Below are positions 40,986-49,634 of a stretch of DNA of 60,546 nucleotides, in pieces (the stretch's first letter is position 1; each line of letters begins with the position of its first letter). The notes under the pieces are model-generated. The model was not told the origin of the DNA. It was given only the letters and a program-made list of their open reading frames with translations, and did not search any database. The position numbers and the translations under genes were made by a program. Source of the DNA: a virus; the IMG/VR virus record IMGVR_UViG_3300028024_000009, positions 1 through 60,546 of that record; one strand, written 5' to 3'.

Positions 40986-41414
40986 CTAGAGGAAAAGCTG
41001 AAACTCTTTCACCCGATCCTTGGTGAGCTTCCGCTTCTCGAGGATGACAGTGCTGTTCCTCATGAACTCCGCTCGTCCCCAGCCATTGAAGACCGGAGCG
41101 AACTTACCTCGGATCATACAGATGTGCTTCCCAATATCTGCGACAATCCAGACCGATCCCCCCAGCGCCAATTCCTCGCGAATCCAAATCATCTGGTCTC
41201 GGTTGAGACCTTCTTCTCCGAAGGGGGGGTTCTTCTTCCGAAGGAATTTCAGCTCGAGGGCTCCAGTGTGAGAGATGCCGGTCTCGTGTCTCACCGTATA
41301 GTGGACATCAGGAAACCCGGCGGAGATTCCATTCTCCACTCGGGTTGCATGGATATCGCGCGGGAGCAGTTTGTCCCGCACGTATCTCCAGAGGGCCCCA
41401 GAGCCCTCGCTCAT
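40986..41414 (-). CDS. PD-(D/E)xK nuclease, VRR-NUC or resolvase-like
   Basis: 142 residues from ATG at 41414 (ATGA overlap with the upstream gene). The fold signature is Glu-Asn-Gly-Ile-Ser-Ala-Gly-Phe-Pro-Asp-Val-His-Tyr, then Ala-Leu-Glu-Leu-Lys-Phe: the PD...ExK catalytic set of small phage nucleases. Arg-Asp-Gln-Met near the middle matches the Q/M position of VRR-NUC. Likely cuts branched or flap DNA during replication or packaging. Confidence 0.7.
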   Translation of the reverse strand: MSEGSGALWRYVRDKLLPRDIHATRVENGISAGFPDVHYTVRHETGISHTGALELKFLRKKNPPFGEEGLNRDQMIWIREELALGGSVWIVADIGKHICMIRGKFAPVFNGWGRAEFMRNSTVILEKRKLTKDRVKEFQLFL

Positions 41415-41743
41415 TCGATGCCCAGCGCCTTGCGAGCATCCTTCAGGGACTTGCTGCCGGGTTCCCACGCCCAGCGGCCTTCGCGCGAGAGTTCGGCGTC
41501 GCGAAGCTTGCGACGAGCCGCAGCCGTCGTAATGCCCGCCTCGCCGCAAAGCTCGGCCAGGGTGACCTTGCCGTCGCTGTCGCTCTTCGCAGCGGACTTG
41601 CCGTTCGCCTTCTTCGCAACCTTCTTCACGCTCTTCTTTGCTTTCGCCACTTTCTTCACCTTTTTGGGTTTTTCGGACGCTTCTTCCGGTTCCTTCCCGA
41701 GGTCGGTTTCAACGTCGTTGAGGGTTCGTTCGAGTTTTTCCAC
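41411..41743 (-). CDS. Lys-rich protein with C-terminal LRxAxL mini-domain
   Basis: 110 residues from GTG at 41743, preceded by GGAG; an upstream TTG at 41785 is possible. A long Lys/Ala-rich linker (Lys-Lys-Val-Ala-Lys repeats) precedes an HTH-like C-terminal unit (Ala-Ala-Arg-Arg-Lys-Leu-Arg-Asp-Ala and Gly-Arg-Trp-Ala-Trp). It overlaps the helicase gene by 35 bases. DNA binding is inferred from charge and motif. Confidence 0.55.
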   Translation of the reverse strand: MEKLERTLNDVETDLGKEPEEASEKPKKVKKVAKAKKSVKKVAKKANGKSAAKSDSDGKVTLAELCGEAGITTAAARRKLRDAELSREGRWAWEPGSKSLKDARKALGIE

Positions 41744-43067
41744 TTGTCGGTCTCCGTCTGTATCTGTCGAGCACCAAGCTGACAAAATCTCTCTTTCTTC
41801 GGGCTGACGCGTAAATCAACTCGTCAATCGTATCACAGGCGAGGAGATAATGAAATGATGCGAATGGCTTATGCAGGTTGAGCACCCGAAACCGCATCTG
41901 CTCATGGTTGATGTGGCTGTAGTCCCACGAGTATAGGAGGATGTGATCGGCAGCCGACATATCGACCGCGACACCGGACTGGACTTGTATGACCACCCCG
42001 TCCTCGACAAACTTATGGTTATACGGCCTCCCCCCTGAAACGACTTGAACTGTAATTCCGCGCGATTTCAATCTAGCACAGATGCGTTCGATTTCGTATA
42101 GAAATCGACACACGATCACAAACTTTTTTCTCTCGGATTTAAGCTTCCGTACGATTTTCAATAGCTTGCGGAGTTTCTCGTTGCCGACGATCTCGGGACC
42201 TTCCTCCGTATTAACGAACCCCCCGCATAGTTGCTGGAGCTTCATCGAAAGCGCAATCACAACCTTAGCTTTTACCCGCTTCTTGTTAACCTCGACCTCG
42301 AGCTTTTCCTCCAGCTCGTCGTAGAGTTCTCGAGTCGATTGGTCGAGTTCGAATTTCTCCTGAGAAAATCGCAGCATCAGCGGGCGATCCTTACCGCGAG
42401 CCTCCCGCAGGGTGATTCGATACGAGTGTCGTCGGACGATCTCGAAAAACTCTTCCTCACGCTGGGTTCCGACAACCTTGAGATTGCGCCAGCCCCCCAT
42501 GATCAAATATCGATCCTTGAATCCTTTCTCGATAATCGCTCCGGTCTGATCATCGAGCAGGGAATCGAATCTTCCAAAAACCGATGGATCCGCGAAATCG
42601 AACTGCGGCCATAGTTCGGCCGTAACCTTATCCATCGGAGTCCCGGTAAGTCCGAGACGCCATCGGGCCATCTTAGCGATATGCCGCATGGCTCGGGATA
42701 CCTGAGTACCGCGCTTGCGCATTCCTTTGTGCAGCTCGTCTCCGATGATGAAGCAGTCCGAACCGATCTCGCGCATCCTCTTGTAGTAATTTCGTCGCTT
42801 CTTACGCGAGGCAAGCTCCTCGTGATTCATGATGACGAGCTTGCATTTCCAGTCGACCTTGAGATGCTCAGCTATCTGTTTAGTCCATACGGGGATGGCA
42901 TTGATCGGGCAGATGATCCACAGATGCTTCGGCTTCCTCTTATCCACAATCGAAAGCGCGGTTAGAGTCTTGCCAGTGCGCTGCTCCATGAATAACAGGA
43001 AGCCGTCAAAAGGAAGCGCTCTTTCGAGCGCCTCCTCTTGGTACCAGTTGAGCTTGGTTCGAATCAC
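41709..43067 (-). CDS. SNF2/superfamily 2 DNA helicase
   Basis: 452 residues from GTG at 43067 (GTGA overlap). Motif I Glu-Gln-Arg-Thr-Gly-Lys-Thr near residue 30, motif II Asp-Glu-Leu-His near 115, motif III Leu-Thr-Gly-Thr-Pro-Met near 145, and C-terminal motifs including Ser-Ala-Ala-Asp-His-Ile and Gln-Met-Arg-Phe-Arg. The Q-motif-like Tyr-Gln-Glu-Glu-Ala-Leu sits at the N-terminus. Similar phage helicases act in replication or recombination. Confidence 0.85.
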   Translation of the reverse strand: MIRTKLNWYQEEALERALPFDGFLLFMEQRTGKTLTALSIVDKRKPKHLWIICPINAIPVWTKQIAEHLKVDWKCKLVIMNHEELASRKKRRNYYKRMREIGSDCFIIGDELHKGMRKRGTQVSRAMRHIAKMARWRLGLTGTPMDKVTAELWPQFDFADPSVFGRFDSLLDDQTGAIIEKGFKDRYLIMGGWRNLKVVGTQREEEFFEIVRRHSYRITLREARGKDRPLMLRFSQEKFELDQSTRELYDELEEKLEVEVNKKRVKAKVVIALSMKLQQLCGGFVNTEEGPEIVGNEKLRKLLKIVRKLKSERKKFVIVCRFLYEIERICARLKSRGITVQVVSGGRPYNHKFVEDGVVIQVQSGVAVDMSAADHILLYSWDYSHINHEQMRFRVLNLHKPFASFHYLLACDTIDELIYASARRKRDFVSLVLDRYRRRPTSGKTRTNPQRR

Positions 43068-43828
43068 TGAAGTTCGAGAGCATCGAGCGGAACTTCCCAC
43101 TCGGTGCCTTTCTTATCCTCGACCTTCGCAACGTCGTCTTCGATATCGGTCACTGTGCCTTTGACGAGCTTGTCGTCATCGTCGGTGAACTGGACCTTCG
43201 AACCCTCCTTGATCTTTGGGGTCTTGCCGACCTTCGGATCCTTCTTGCCGGTCGGCTTCTTCGGCTTCTCCTCTTCCTCCTCGTCGTCATCGTCATCATC
43301 GCCATCCGTGTCGTCGTCATCGTCCGTGTCGTCGTCATCGTCGTCTTTCGAGGGCTTGGCCGGCTTCTTGCCAGGCTTCTTCGCGGGCTCGTCTTCTTCT
43401 TCCTCTTCGACCTCGGTCTCCTCGCCGCCGAAGCCGGTGATCCGGGCCTGGTCCTTGCCCTGGTACTTCTCGTTGGTGATCTCGCAGACGATCTCGTGGT
43501 CTTCCCCAACGAAGTCGTCCGGATCGACCTCGATCACGCCATCCGGAACGTCCATGTCCATCGTCTCCATGAGAGTCTTCAGACGCCAAAGCGCCTGCGG
43601 AGTCAGGGAGACGTTATCCCAAACGACCGCGCCGGAGTCCGGACCGGAAGTCACCTTCCAGCGGAACTTGAACATGTCGTTGCCGGTGCTCGACTCGACC
43701 AGCTCGCACGAGGTAGGATACATCTTCCAGCGACCGTCGCGACACGGACGACCGCCTCCGGATTCGACTCCCGACATATCGACCGAAACGCCGCTACCCC
43801 GCTTCTTCGGATTCTTCTTCACAACCAT
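43064..43828 (-). CDS. DUF669-like ssDNA-binding protein with acidic linker and Tudor-like tail
   Basis: 254 residues. Residues 30-130 (Tyr-Pro-Thr-Ser-Cys-Glu-Leu, Phe-Arg-Trp-Lys-Val-Thr, Leu-Thr-Pro-Gln-Ala-Leu-Trp-Arg-Leu-Lys) resemble the DUF669/SSB-like phage family. Then comes an extreme acidic run (Asp/Glu, about 140-190) in a Lys-containing linker, and a last 45 residues that look like a small barrel (Gly-Ser-Lys-Val-Gln-Phe-Thr, Val-Lys-Gly-Thr-Val-Thr). It sits between helicase and recombinase genes, typical of the phage replication module. Confidence 0.72.
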   Translation of the reverse strand: MVVKKNPKKRGSGVSVDMSGVESGGGRPCRDGRWKMYPTSCELVESSTGNDMFKFRWKVTSGPDSGAVVWDNVSLTPQALWRLKTLMETMDMDVPDGVIEVDPDDFVGEDHEIVCEITNEKYQGKDQARITGFGGEETEVEEEEEDEPAKKPGKKPAKPSKDDDDDDTDDDDDTDGDDDDDDEEEEEKPKKPTGKKDPKVGKTPKIKEGSKVQFTDDDDKLVKGTVTDIEDDVAKVEDKKGTEWEVPLDALELQ

Positions 43829-43831
43829 GGT

Positions 43832-44626
43832 TTACTTCCTCTTGATCTTCGAAATGGCCTCCCCTCGAGAAAGCTTCATGATCTTCTCGAAGGTAGGGTT
43901 AACGAGTACATCCGGCACGTCGACTGAGCCGGGCGGAACTCGAATCTTAGAGCGGTATGACCCGTGAGGGCCGAGCCGCATGCAATACGAAACTTCACGT
44001 TCCTTCGTCTTCTTATCCGTCCTCTCCCTGATGAACGTGTTGCCGATCACGGAAACGGCTCCGTTCATGAAATCCTCGACCGAGGGGGACAACCGAGCCC
44101 CGACGTGGGGAGCGATCTGGTTGTTTTCCCCTTCCTCGGTATCGAACGCTCGCTGGTGAGCGAGGAAAAGAATATGTTTCTCCCCGTTGAAAAGATTGCG
44201 GTAGTTGAGCAGCCACGTCTGCATCATCCCAGATAGCCGACCCCAATCGCGCTGCGTGAACGTGTCCTTCTCCTCGTAATTGTTATCCTCCCTGATCTTC
44301 TGCATGGCGATGCCCTGGAGGGAGGTGATCTGATCGAGGATGATCGTCCGATACTCGTCGTCGTCCTTCAGCTCCCAATAGACCGCTTCGAACTCCTGCC
44401 ACGTGTCGATCTCGAGGACCTTGATGTCCGGGACCTTGGCAATTGTTTCCGTTCCCTTCTCACGGAGATCGAGCAGGATGGCCGGTTTCGGGCAGGTCGA
44501 GGCGAACGCGGTCTTGCCCGTTCCGGATGCGCCATAGATCAGCATCGACGTATAGTTTTCGATCTCACCCACGGGCTTGGCTCGGTCGAGGAGCTTGCTA
44601 CTCGACTTTTTCTTTACGATTTTCAT
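43832..44626 (-). CDS. Sak4-like RecA-fold ATPase
   Basis: 264 residues from ATG at 44626. Walker A Gly-Ala-Ser-Gly-Thr-Gly-Lys-Thr near residue 33, Walker B Thr-Ile-Ile-Leu-Asp near 95, and the AAA_24 type Leu-x-Leu-Arg-Glu-Lys-Gly-Thr-Glu. These phage ATPases promote single-strand annealing or recombination with the adjacent SSB. It overlaps the upstream nuclease gene by 29 bases. Confidence 0.78.
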   Translation of the reverse strand: MKIVKKKSSSKLLDRAKPVGEIENYTSMLIYGASGTGKTAFASTCPKPAILLDLREKGTETIAKVPDIKVLEIDTWQEFEAVYWELKDDDEYRTIILDQITSLQGIAMQKIREDNNYEEKDTFTQRDWGRLSGMMQTWLLNYRNLFNGEKHILFLAHQRAFDTEEGENNQIAPHVGARLSPSVEDFMNGAVSVIGNTFIRERTDKKTKEREVSYCMRLGPHGSYRSKIRVPPGSVDVPDVLVNPTFEKIMKLSRGEAISKIKRK

Positions 44627-45572
44627 CACGAACCTCGAAGTGCGTCTTGCGAACGAAGTCGGCGTCGAGGCCGCGCAGCTCCGCATGACAGAGTTTATAG
44701 AATTCGCAATCCCACGAGCAATTCTTCGTCAGGTTGCGTGCTTTGAGATTTAATCCGTACTCGTCGATCAGGATGGCCGTCTCGCGAGCGTCATCGACTA
44801 CGGATTTTACCATCTCCGGGGAGGGTGTTGGCAATCTGATTCGCTGAAAAAAATCGGTCGTCCCGCGCCTTTTCAGATCAACCAGAAACCCCTGATAAGG
44901 CTTCGGATCCAGCCGGAGCCGGGAGATCTCCGCGAGGTAAGTATGATAATCCGTAGCGATACTCTTGGCCTGGGAGAGTCCTCCATTCTTAAGCTGATCG
45001 GGGATCGTCGGAGGCTTGCTGCGGATATAATCCCATAACACACCGTCGAGGTCGGCTTTGGGCTTGCGCTGATTCTCGGCCCAGTAGTATAGCACGAGCT
45101 GAATATCGGAGAATCGATCCTTTTCCTCTGGGATGGATTTGCACGTCTTGTGATCCATCAGCCAACGCCGGCCCTCGGGATCGATTGCGATCTTATCGAT
45201 GATATAAATCAGCTCGATTTTCTTCTTGACGAGCACGACTCGGAACTCCTCCTCGCTGCGCTCGTATTTCAGCTTATCATCCTTGTAGGTCCGCTTGTAC
45301 GCTTCGAAGATACGCTCGATCTCCGAAATGAAATCGTCGCCATACTCCTCACGCTGCTCCCTGAATAGCTGTTTGTATTGCTTGGCGTATTTGACTGTAA
45401 CGTTGAAGGGATCCTTGTGATCCACCATCGCGTCGATCATCTCGTGGATGATCGTTCCTTTCAGCAGCGGGGCCGGCTTCGCTTTGACCGCGAGGCGCTG
45501 ATTGTAGCGGTAATCGTGCTTCTTGAAGCACCGGCGGAACGTCTTGATCCTTGAATGTGATACACTGATCAT
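44598..45572 (-). CDS. RecB/Cas4-like PD-(D/E)xK exonuclease
   Basis: 324 residues. Gly-Thr-Ile-Ile-His-Glu near residue 40, Ile-Asp-Lys-Ile-Ala-Ile-Asp with Met-Asp-His-Lys-Thr near 135-150 (catalytic D...DxK), Gln-Leu-Val-Leu-Tyr-Tyr near 170, and late Cys residues (Cys-Ser-Trp-Asp-Cys, Leu-Cys-His) that could hold an Fe-S cluster as in Cas4/AddB. It likely resects ends for recombination. Confidence 0.8.
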   Translation of the reverse strand: MISVSHSRIKTFRRCFKKHDYRYNQRLAVKAKPAPLLKGTIIHEMIDAMVDHKDPFNVTVKYAKQYKQLFREQREEYGDDFISEIERIFEAYKRTYKDDKLKYERSEEEFRVVLVKKKIELIYIIDKIAIDPEGRRWLMDHKTCKSIPEEKDRFSDIQLVLYYWAENQRKPKADLDGVLWDYIRSKPPTIPDQLKNGGLSQAKSIATDYHTYLAEISRLRLDPKPYQGFLVDLKRRGTTDFFQRIRLPTPSPEMVKSVVDDARETAILIDEYGLNLKARNLTKNCSWDCEFYKLCHAELRGLDADFVRKTHFEVRDENRKEKVE

Positions 45573-48094
45573 AATGTTATTGCCTTTCCGGCACCCCAGG
45601 GGCCGATTTCGAGTTCCGCGACGAGCGGGATGGATAAATCGATTTTGAAGTCGTCGAAGAGAGCCGGTCTCTCCATGATACGCTTGACACGCCGGAGGGA
45701 AGGCAGCATTGAAGGCCCTTTGCGGACGATCATCAAGATAGCATCGTGGTGCTCACCAACAACCTTCAGGTCGGTATGCGGGACAGTCTCGTGGATTTCT
45801 ACCATCGCCATAGCCTTGATGTCCCCAATAACCCCCTGGACCGGAGAGTTTATTGCCTGCCGCTCGCACTCGCTCCGTAGCATACGATCCGAGGAGGCGA
45901 TCCCAGGCAGCCGACGTACCCGACCGCTCAAGCTCCTCACGAAACCATCCAAAGCTACAAGCTTTTTCTGCTTCTCGTGCCACGGGTGGAGCCCTCGATA
46001 GAGCGCGAAATACGCGCGCTTGAATTCGGCTGCTTCTTCGAACGTCGGCTCGAACCCGTACTTGGTCTTGCACGTTTGGATGAACTTGTTTTCGAACATC
46101 CCGTAGAGGAATCCGAAGTTGATAGCTTTGGCCCGCTTGCGCGCTTCCTTCCAGATCTTGTCGATTTCGATGCAGGCATCGTGTCCAGCCCTTCGAAGAA
46201 CTTCAATCGCTTCCGCGAGTCGAATACCAGCTCGTCCAGCGAGACGTCCTGCAGTGACAAGAGCCGGTTCGAGGTATGTGTCGGATGCTCCCGACTCGAT
46301 GGTGTGGAGGAGAGTGGACCAGTGGACATCAGGTCCGCCAGGAGAGAAGCAGCGACGTAGCTCGAGATCTCCAGACAACTCTGCAGCGATCCGAAGCTCT
46401 GCCTGAGAGAAATCCCCCTGGAGGAATTCCCATCCGGGCGGGGCAATCGCAAGATTGCGGATCTTGCCGTCTCGAGGGACTGAATGCAATCTCGAAGAGT
46501 ATCGACCCGTAACTGTGCCGTGGATTTTGTACGAGATGTAGAGCTTGTCATCGACCATTAACTCCTCGAAGCCCTCGATGTAGGTCGAGTGGAACTTCGC
46601 GCATTCTCGATATTTCAGCAACGCGTCGACGACCGGATGTTTCCCTTTGAGGGCGAGCAAGCTCTCCTCCGAGGTCGAGGGGGCTCCTTTCGCGGTAAGC
46701 ATCGCGGGCTTTAACCCCGCTTCCTTGAATAACACCTTAGCGACTTGCGGAGGCGAGTTCCAATTCGTTGTGCGGTGGATCCCCCGCCGGTCTTTGCGCA
46801 GATCGCGAACAGCGTTATTCAGGGATCGCTCGAGGTCGTCTCGCTCAGCGGCAATTTCGATTCCGGTTTGTTTGAACTTTGGGACATCGATTGTAAGGCC
46901 ATGCTCTTCAATTCCCAGTAGCTCGGCTGTTCCTCCAAGTGCTCGAGAGGCACGCATCTGCAGCTTGTAGAAAAGCTTTCGAAGATCGGGTTCCTTCGCA
47001 AACATCTCGTGGAAAACATGTTTGAGTCTCAGGGTGTATACGGCGTCCCGTCCGGTATAGTCGAAGAAGCGCGGTAGATCTGTGGGCCACTGCTTCTCGC
47101 GGAGGGGAATATCATACTTGGGGGCTTCGAGGTAGTAGTGGCTGAGATACTCCAAGTCCTGGGGCGTATTCTCGTTAAGCACGTGGTGTGCCAACATGGT
47201 GTCGAACCGAAGGTCAAATCGCACTCCGAGTTTGGCCCAAAGAAAATGGTTGTCGAATTTTCCATTGTGTGCGATCCCCGATTTACCTTTGGCGAGGAGC
47301 ATCAGCAGCTTCCCCATCCGCCGCTGAGCGTCCGGTCGAAGCAGATATGGACTCTTCTGCATCTGCATGGGAATGATCCATGCCTTATCGTCGAGTCCGA
47401 TGTTGATAGAGGTAATAGTCGAGCTAGGTTTGAACCAATGCAGAGACGACGTCTCGAGGTCGAACGAGAACTCCTCTACCGCTAGGAACTCGTCGACGAA
47501 ACGCCGAATTGTCTTCGCAGTAACAAGCTCCCATTCGACCTCGACACGCTTCTCGCGCCCCTCGAGCGCATCTTTGAGCCTCCGAAGAGCTTTACGGAAG
47601 TCCGGCAGCTTGCTTGGGTCCCGGCCGACGTACGCGGGGTGGAAAGCCGGGACACCCTTAAAGGCTAGGGGCTGCCAGCGCTTGGGGGCCTCGAGCACTT
47701 GCCCGTTGACCTGCGTGATTTTCGCATTCCCTAAGACTTCTTTCGTCGCAGGCTTGCCGAGGGTGAGTACAAACCGAGGCTTAATCGTCGCAAGCTCCTC
47801 CTCCAGATACGGCCGGCATGCCTTAATTTCTTCCGGAGTAGGATCCCGATTATCAGGAGGACGACACTTGACAATGTTCGTAATATAGACATCGTCGAGG
47901 TCCGCGTTCTTGAGTTCTCCTCGTAGCAGCTGACCACTACGGCCCATGAAAGGTCGTCCAGTTTTCGCTTCAGCCTGTCCCGGCGCTTCTCCGATTGCAA
48001 CCACGCTCGCAGTAGTGGGCCCGTCACCCCATACGCAGACATTGACAGCTCCTTTCCACAACCCGCAGTTGCGGCAATCCTTATTACGGGGCAT
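45569..48094 (-). CDS. Uracil-DNA glycosylase-DNA polymerase I fusion
   Basis: 841 residues with three parts. Residues 1-170 form a family-4-type UDG: Cys7-x-x-Cys10, Gly-Glu-Ala-Pro-Gly-Gln near 35-40, Ile-Thr-Asn-Ile-Val-Lys-Cys77-Arg-Pro-Pro and Cys93, the four Fe-S ligands. A 3'-5' exonuclease domain has Phe-Asp-Leu-Glu-Thr near 213. The C-terminal polymerase A domain has Gly-Asp-Phe-Ser-Gln-Ala-Glu-Leu-Arg, Ala-Ile-Asn-Phe-Gly-Phe-Leu-Tyr-Gly and Gly-Glu-His-His-Asp-Ala. It replicates phage DNA; the UDG part may remove or sense uracil ahead of synthesis. Confidence 0.9.
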   Translation of the reverse strand: MPRNKDCRNCGLWKGAVNVCVWGDGPTTASVVAIGEAPGQAEAKTGRPFMGRSGQLLRGELKNADLDDVYITNIVKCRPPDNRDPTPEEIKACRPYLEEELATIKPRFVLTLGKPATKEVLGNAKITQVNGQVLEAPKRWQPLAFKGVPAFHPAYVGRDPSKLPDFRKALRRLKDALEGREKRVEVEWELVTAKTIRRFVDEFLAVEEFSFDLETSSLHWFKPSSTITSINIGLDDKAWIIPMQMQKSPYLLRPDAQRRMGKLLMLLAKGKSGIAHNGKFDNHFLWAKLGVRFDLRFDTMLAHHVLNENTPQDLEYLSHYYLEAPKYDIPLREKQWPTDLPRFFDYTGRDAVYTLRLKHVFHEMFAKEPDLRKLFYKLQMRASRALGGTAELLGIEEHGLTIDVPKFKQTGIEIAAERDDLERSLNNAVRDLRKDRRGIHRTTNWNSPPQVAKVLFKEAGLKPAMLTAKGAPSTSEESLLALKGKHPVVDALLKYRECAKFHSTYIEGFEELMVDDKLYISYKIHGTVTGRYSSRLHSVPRDGKIRNLAIAPPGWEFLQGDFSQAELRIAAELSGDLELRRCFSPGGPDVHWSTLLHTIESGASDTYLEPALVTAGRLAGRAGIRLAEAIEVLRRAGHDACIEIDKIWKEARKRAKAINFGFLYGMFENKFIQTCKTKYGFEPTFEEAAEFKRAYFALYRGLHPWHEKQKKLVALDGFVRSLSGRVRRLPGIASSDRMLRSECERQAINSPVQGVIGDIKAMAMVEIHETVPHTDLKVVGEHHDAILMIVRKGPSMLPSLRRVKRIMERPALFDDFKIDLSIPLVAELEIGPWGAGKAITL

Positions 48095-48500
48095 AGTTTC
48101 TCACTTGGACTCCGGCGTGATAAAGCATTCTCAGCGGATCCTTATCGCGATATTCCCGCAGATATAAGAACCGAATGATCCCCGCGTTGATGATCGCTTC
48201 CGCGCATGTCTTACAGGGAGAATCGGTGCAATACATATCTGCGCCTTCGGTTGCGATGCCATGACGAGCGGCGAAGTAGATCGCGTTTGCTTCGGCATGG
48301 ACCGTAGCATAGCAAGGTTTGTCGGGGCCGCATGTATCCGGAGTGCAATGCTCGAATCCGGTCGGGCTTCCATTGTAGCCTGTCGCGATGATTCGACCAT
48401 TCCGAGCGAGGACGGCCCCGACGTTCAGCCGGAGACACGTAGAGCGCTTCGCGGCCAGCTTTGCGGCGTCCATCAAGTACTCGTCTCGGGTGATTCTCAT
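48084..48500 (-). CDS. dCMP deaminase
   Basis: 138 residues from ATG at 48500. Zinc motifs His-Ala-Glu-Ala-Asn-Ala-Ile and Ser-Pro-Cys-Lys-Thr-Cys-Ala, plus the extra Cys/His site near Gly-Phe-Glu-His-Cys seen in dCMP deaminases of the T4 type. It supplies dUMP for ThyX. It overlaps the polymerase gene by 11 bases. Confidence 0.9.
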   Translation of the reverse strand: MRITRDEYLMDAAKLAAKRSTCLRLNVGAVLARNGRIIATGYNGSPTGFEHCTPDTCGPDKPCYATVHAEANAIYFAARHGIATEGADMYCTDSPCKTCAEAIINAGIIRFLYLREYRDKDPLRMLYHAGVQVRNYAP

Positions 48501-49066
48501 TTGCTGAACACCTTTTGCAATTTGGGAAACAGCTTCTCGTTCGAGTTCCCCTTCAATGCGAAGATATGCGCTCGGGCTGCGAGGATCGTCAATCGGCGCC
48601 ACTCGAGATCGAGGCTGTTTCCGAGCCGCTCGATGAGCACGAGGTCATATCCGAATCCGCCGATAAGCTCGAGTGATCGGTACATGAGTGTGAGATCGGC
48701 TCGGGCCCCGTCGGAAAGGAGTGATATTGATCCCCCCACGAGGCAGAAGTCCCCTCGCTCCCCGTGGTATCCATGGCCCGATTTCGCAGCTCCGAACCGT
48801 ATTGAGGAATCTTTCTCGCGGCTAATTCTCTGCCCCACTCGCGAGAGTTCCTCGGGGATGAAATAGTTGGTGCAGCGATTGGTCGCTCTCTTCTCCGAAA
48901 TAGTCGAGATATCCAGCGCATATTTATCCTCCCATTGTTGAATCTGAATGACGACCGGTGAGTAGACGGCGGAACGATACTCAGGAACCATGATCTTCCA
49001 TGCTTGAGCAACGTCCCGCGCCTCGAGCAGAAACGGCTTAGGCATTTGATACCGGCTGATGTCCAT
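48497..49066 (-). CDS. Remote ThyA-like protein (candidate)
   Basis: 189 residues, no clear family hit by eye. Residues of about 108-170 follow the ThyA core order: Gly-Asp-Phe-Cys, a strand, Met-Tyr-Arg-Ser-Leu-Glu-Leu, Gly-Phe-Gly-Tyr-Asp-Leu, and Ala-Arg-Ala-His-Ile-Phe. It overlaps the DnaQ-like gene by 29 bases. The call is inference; it could equally be an unrelated phage family. Confidence 0.45.
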   Translation of the reverse strand: MDISRYQMPKPFLLEARDVAQAWKIMVPEYRSAVYSPVVIQIQQWEDKYALDISTISEKRATNRCTNYFIPEELSRVGQRISREKDSSIRFGAAKSGHGYHGERGDFCLVGGSISLLSDGARADLTLMYRSLELIGGFGYDLVLIERLGNSLDLEWRRLTILAARAHIFALKGNSNEKLFPKLQKVFSK

Positions 49067-49634
49067 CCAGATAGGTCTTCATCCCCCGTAAATTTCGAAG
49101 AATGATCTGGCAGCGGCGGGCCTGCCTAATGCAGTCGCTCAGGGGGTTATGAGCCTCGAACCCCTCGAATTTCTCACCGGAGTAATCGATACCGAGCTGA
49201 TCGGCGAGTCGGGAGAGGGTTGTCAGATCTCGTCCCATCCGCCAATCCCACGGCAACGACAATCCCTGATCTCGGTACCACGTCTTCAGGATAGAGAGAT
49301 CGAACGTATTCGGACCGGCCCAGACCCAATGACCGCCGTCGGCCTCAGGAGCGAAGGAAGCCATCCATCTGAGGATTTCCCCGGAGACTTGGGTCTCTCG
49401 TGCCGTACCGGACCAAACCTGCCAGGCGAGATCGGGGGATTTCGTGATCTGTTCGTTCCACCAATCGAGAGTCGAAGTATCGCGGCGACCTGAAGCAAAG
49501 CGAGGGTCGATCAGCCAGATCTTCTGTTGGCGAATGTTATCGAGGTCGAACTCGACCGCACCGATGGCGATGATAGCCGCATCGTTCTCGGTCGAAAGGG
49601 TCTCGAGATCGATCATCACGTGTTTGTTATGCAT
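49038..49634 (-). CDS. DnaQ-like 3'-5' exonuclease
   Basis: 198 residues. Exo I Met-Ile-Asp-Leu-Glu-Thr, Exo II around Trp-Ala-Gly-Pro-Asn-Thr-Phe-Asp, Exo III in Ala-His-Asn-Pro-Leu-Ser-Asp. It is similar to the phage 3'-5' exoribonuclease (Rv2179c-like) group, which may act on DNA or RNA. Separate from the polymerase's own exonuclease domain. Confidence 0.78.
   Translation of the reverse strand: MHNKHVMIDLETLSTENDAAIIAIGAVEFDLDNIRQQKIWLIDPRFASGRRDTSTLDWWNEQITKSPDLAWQVWSGTARETQVSGEILRWMASFAPEADGGHWVWAGPNTFDLSILKTWYRDQGLSLPWDWRMGRDLTTLSRLADQLGIDYSGEKFEGFEAHNPLSDCIRQARRCQIILRNLRGMKTYLDGHQPVSNA

Noticed and set aside
43255-43345. Trinucleotide repeat array
   Set aside because: The repeat is explained by the Asp/Glu-rich linker of the ssDNA-binding protein and is imperfect at the DNA level.
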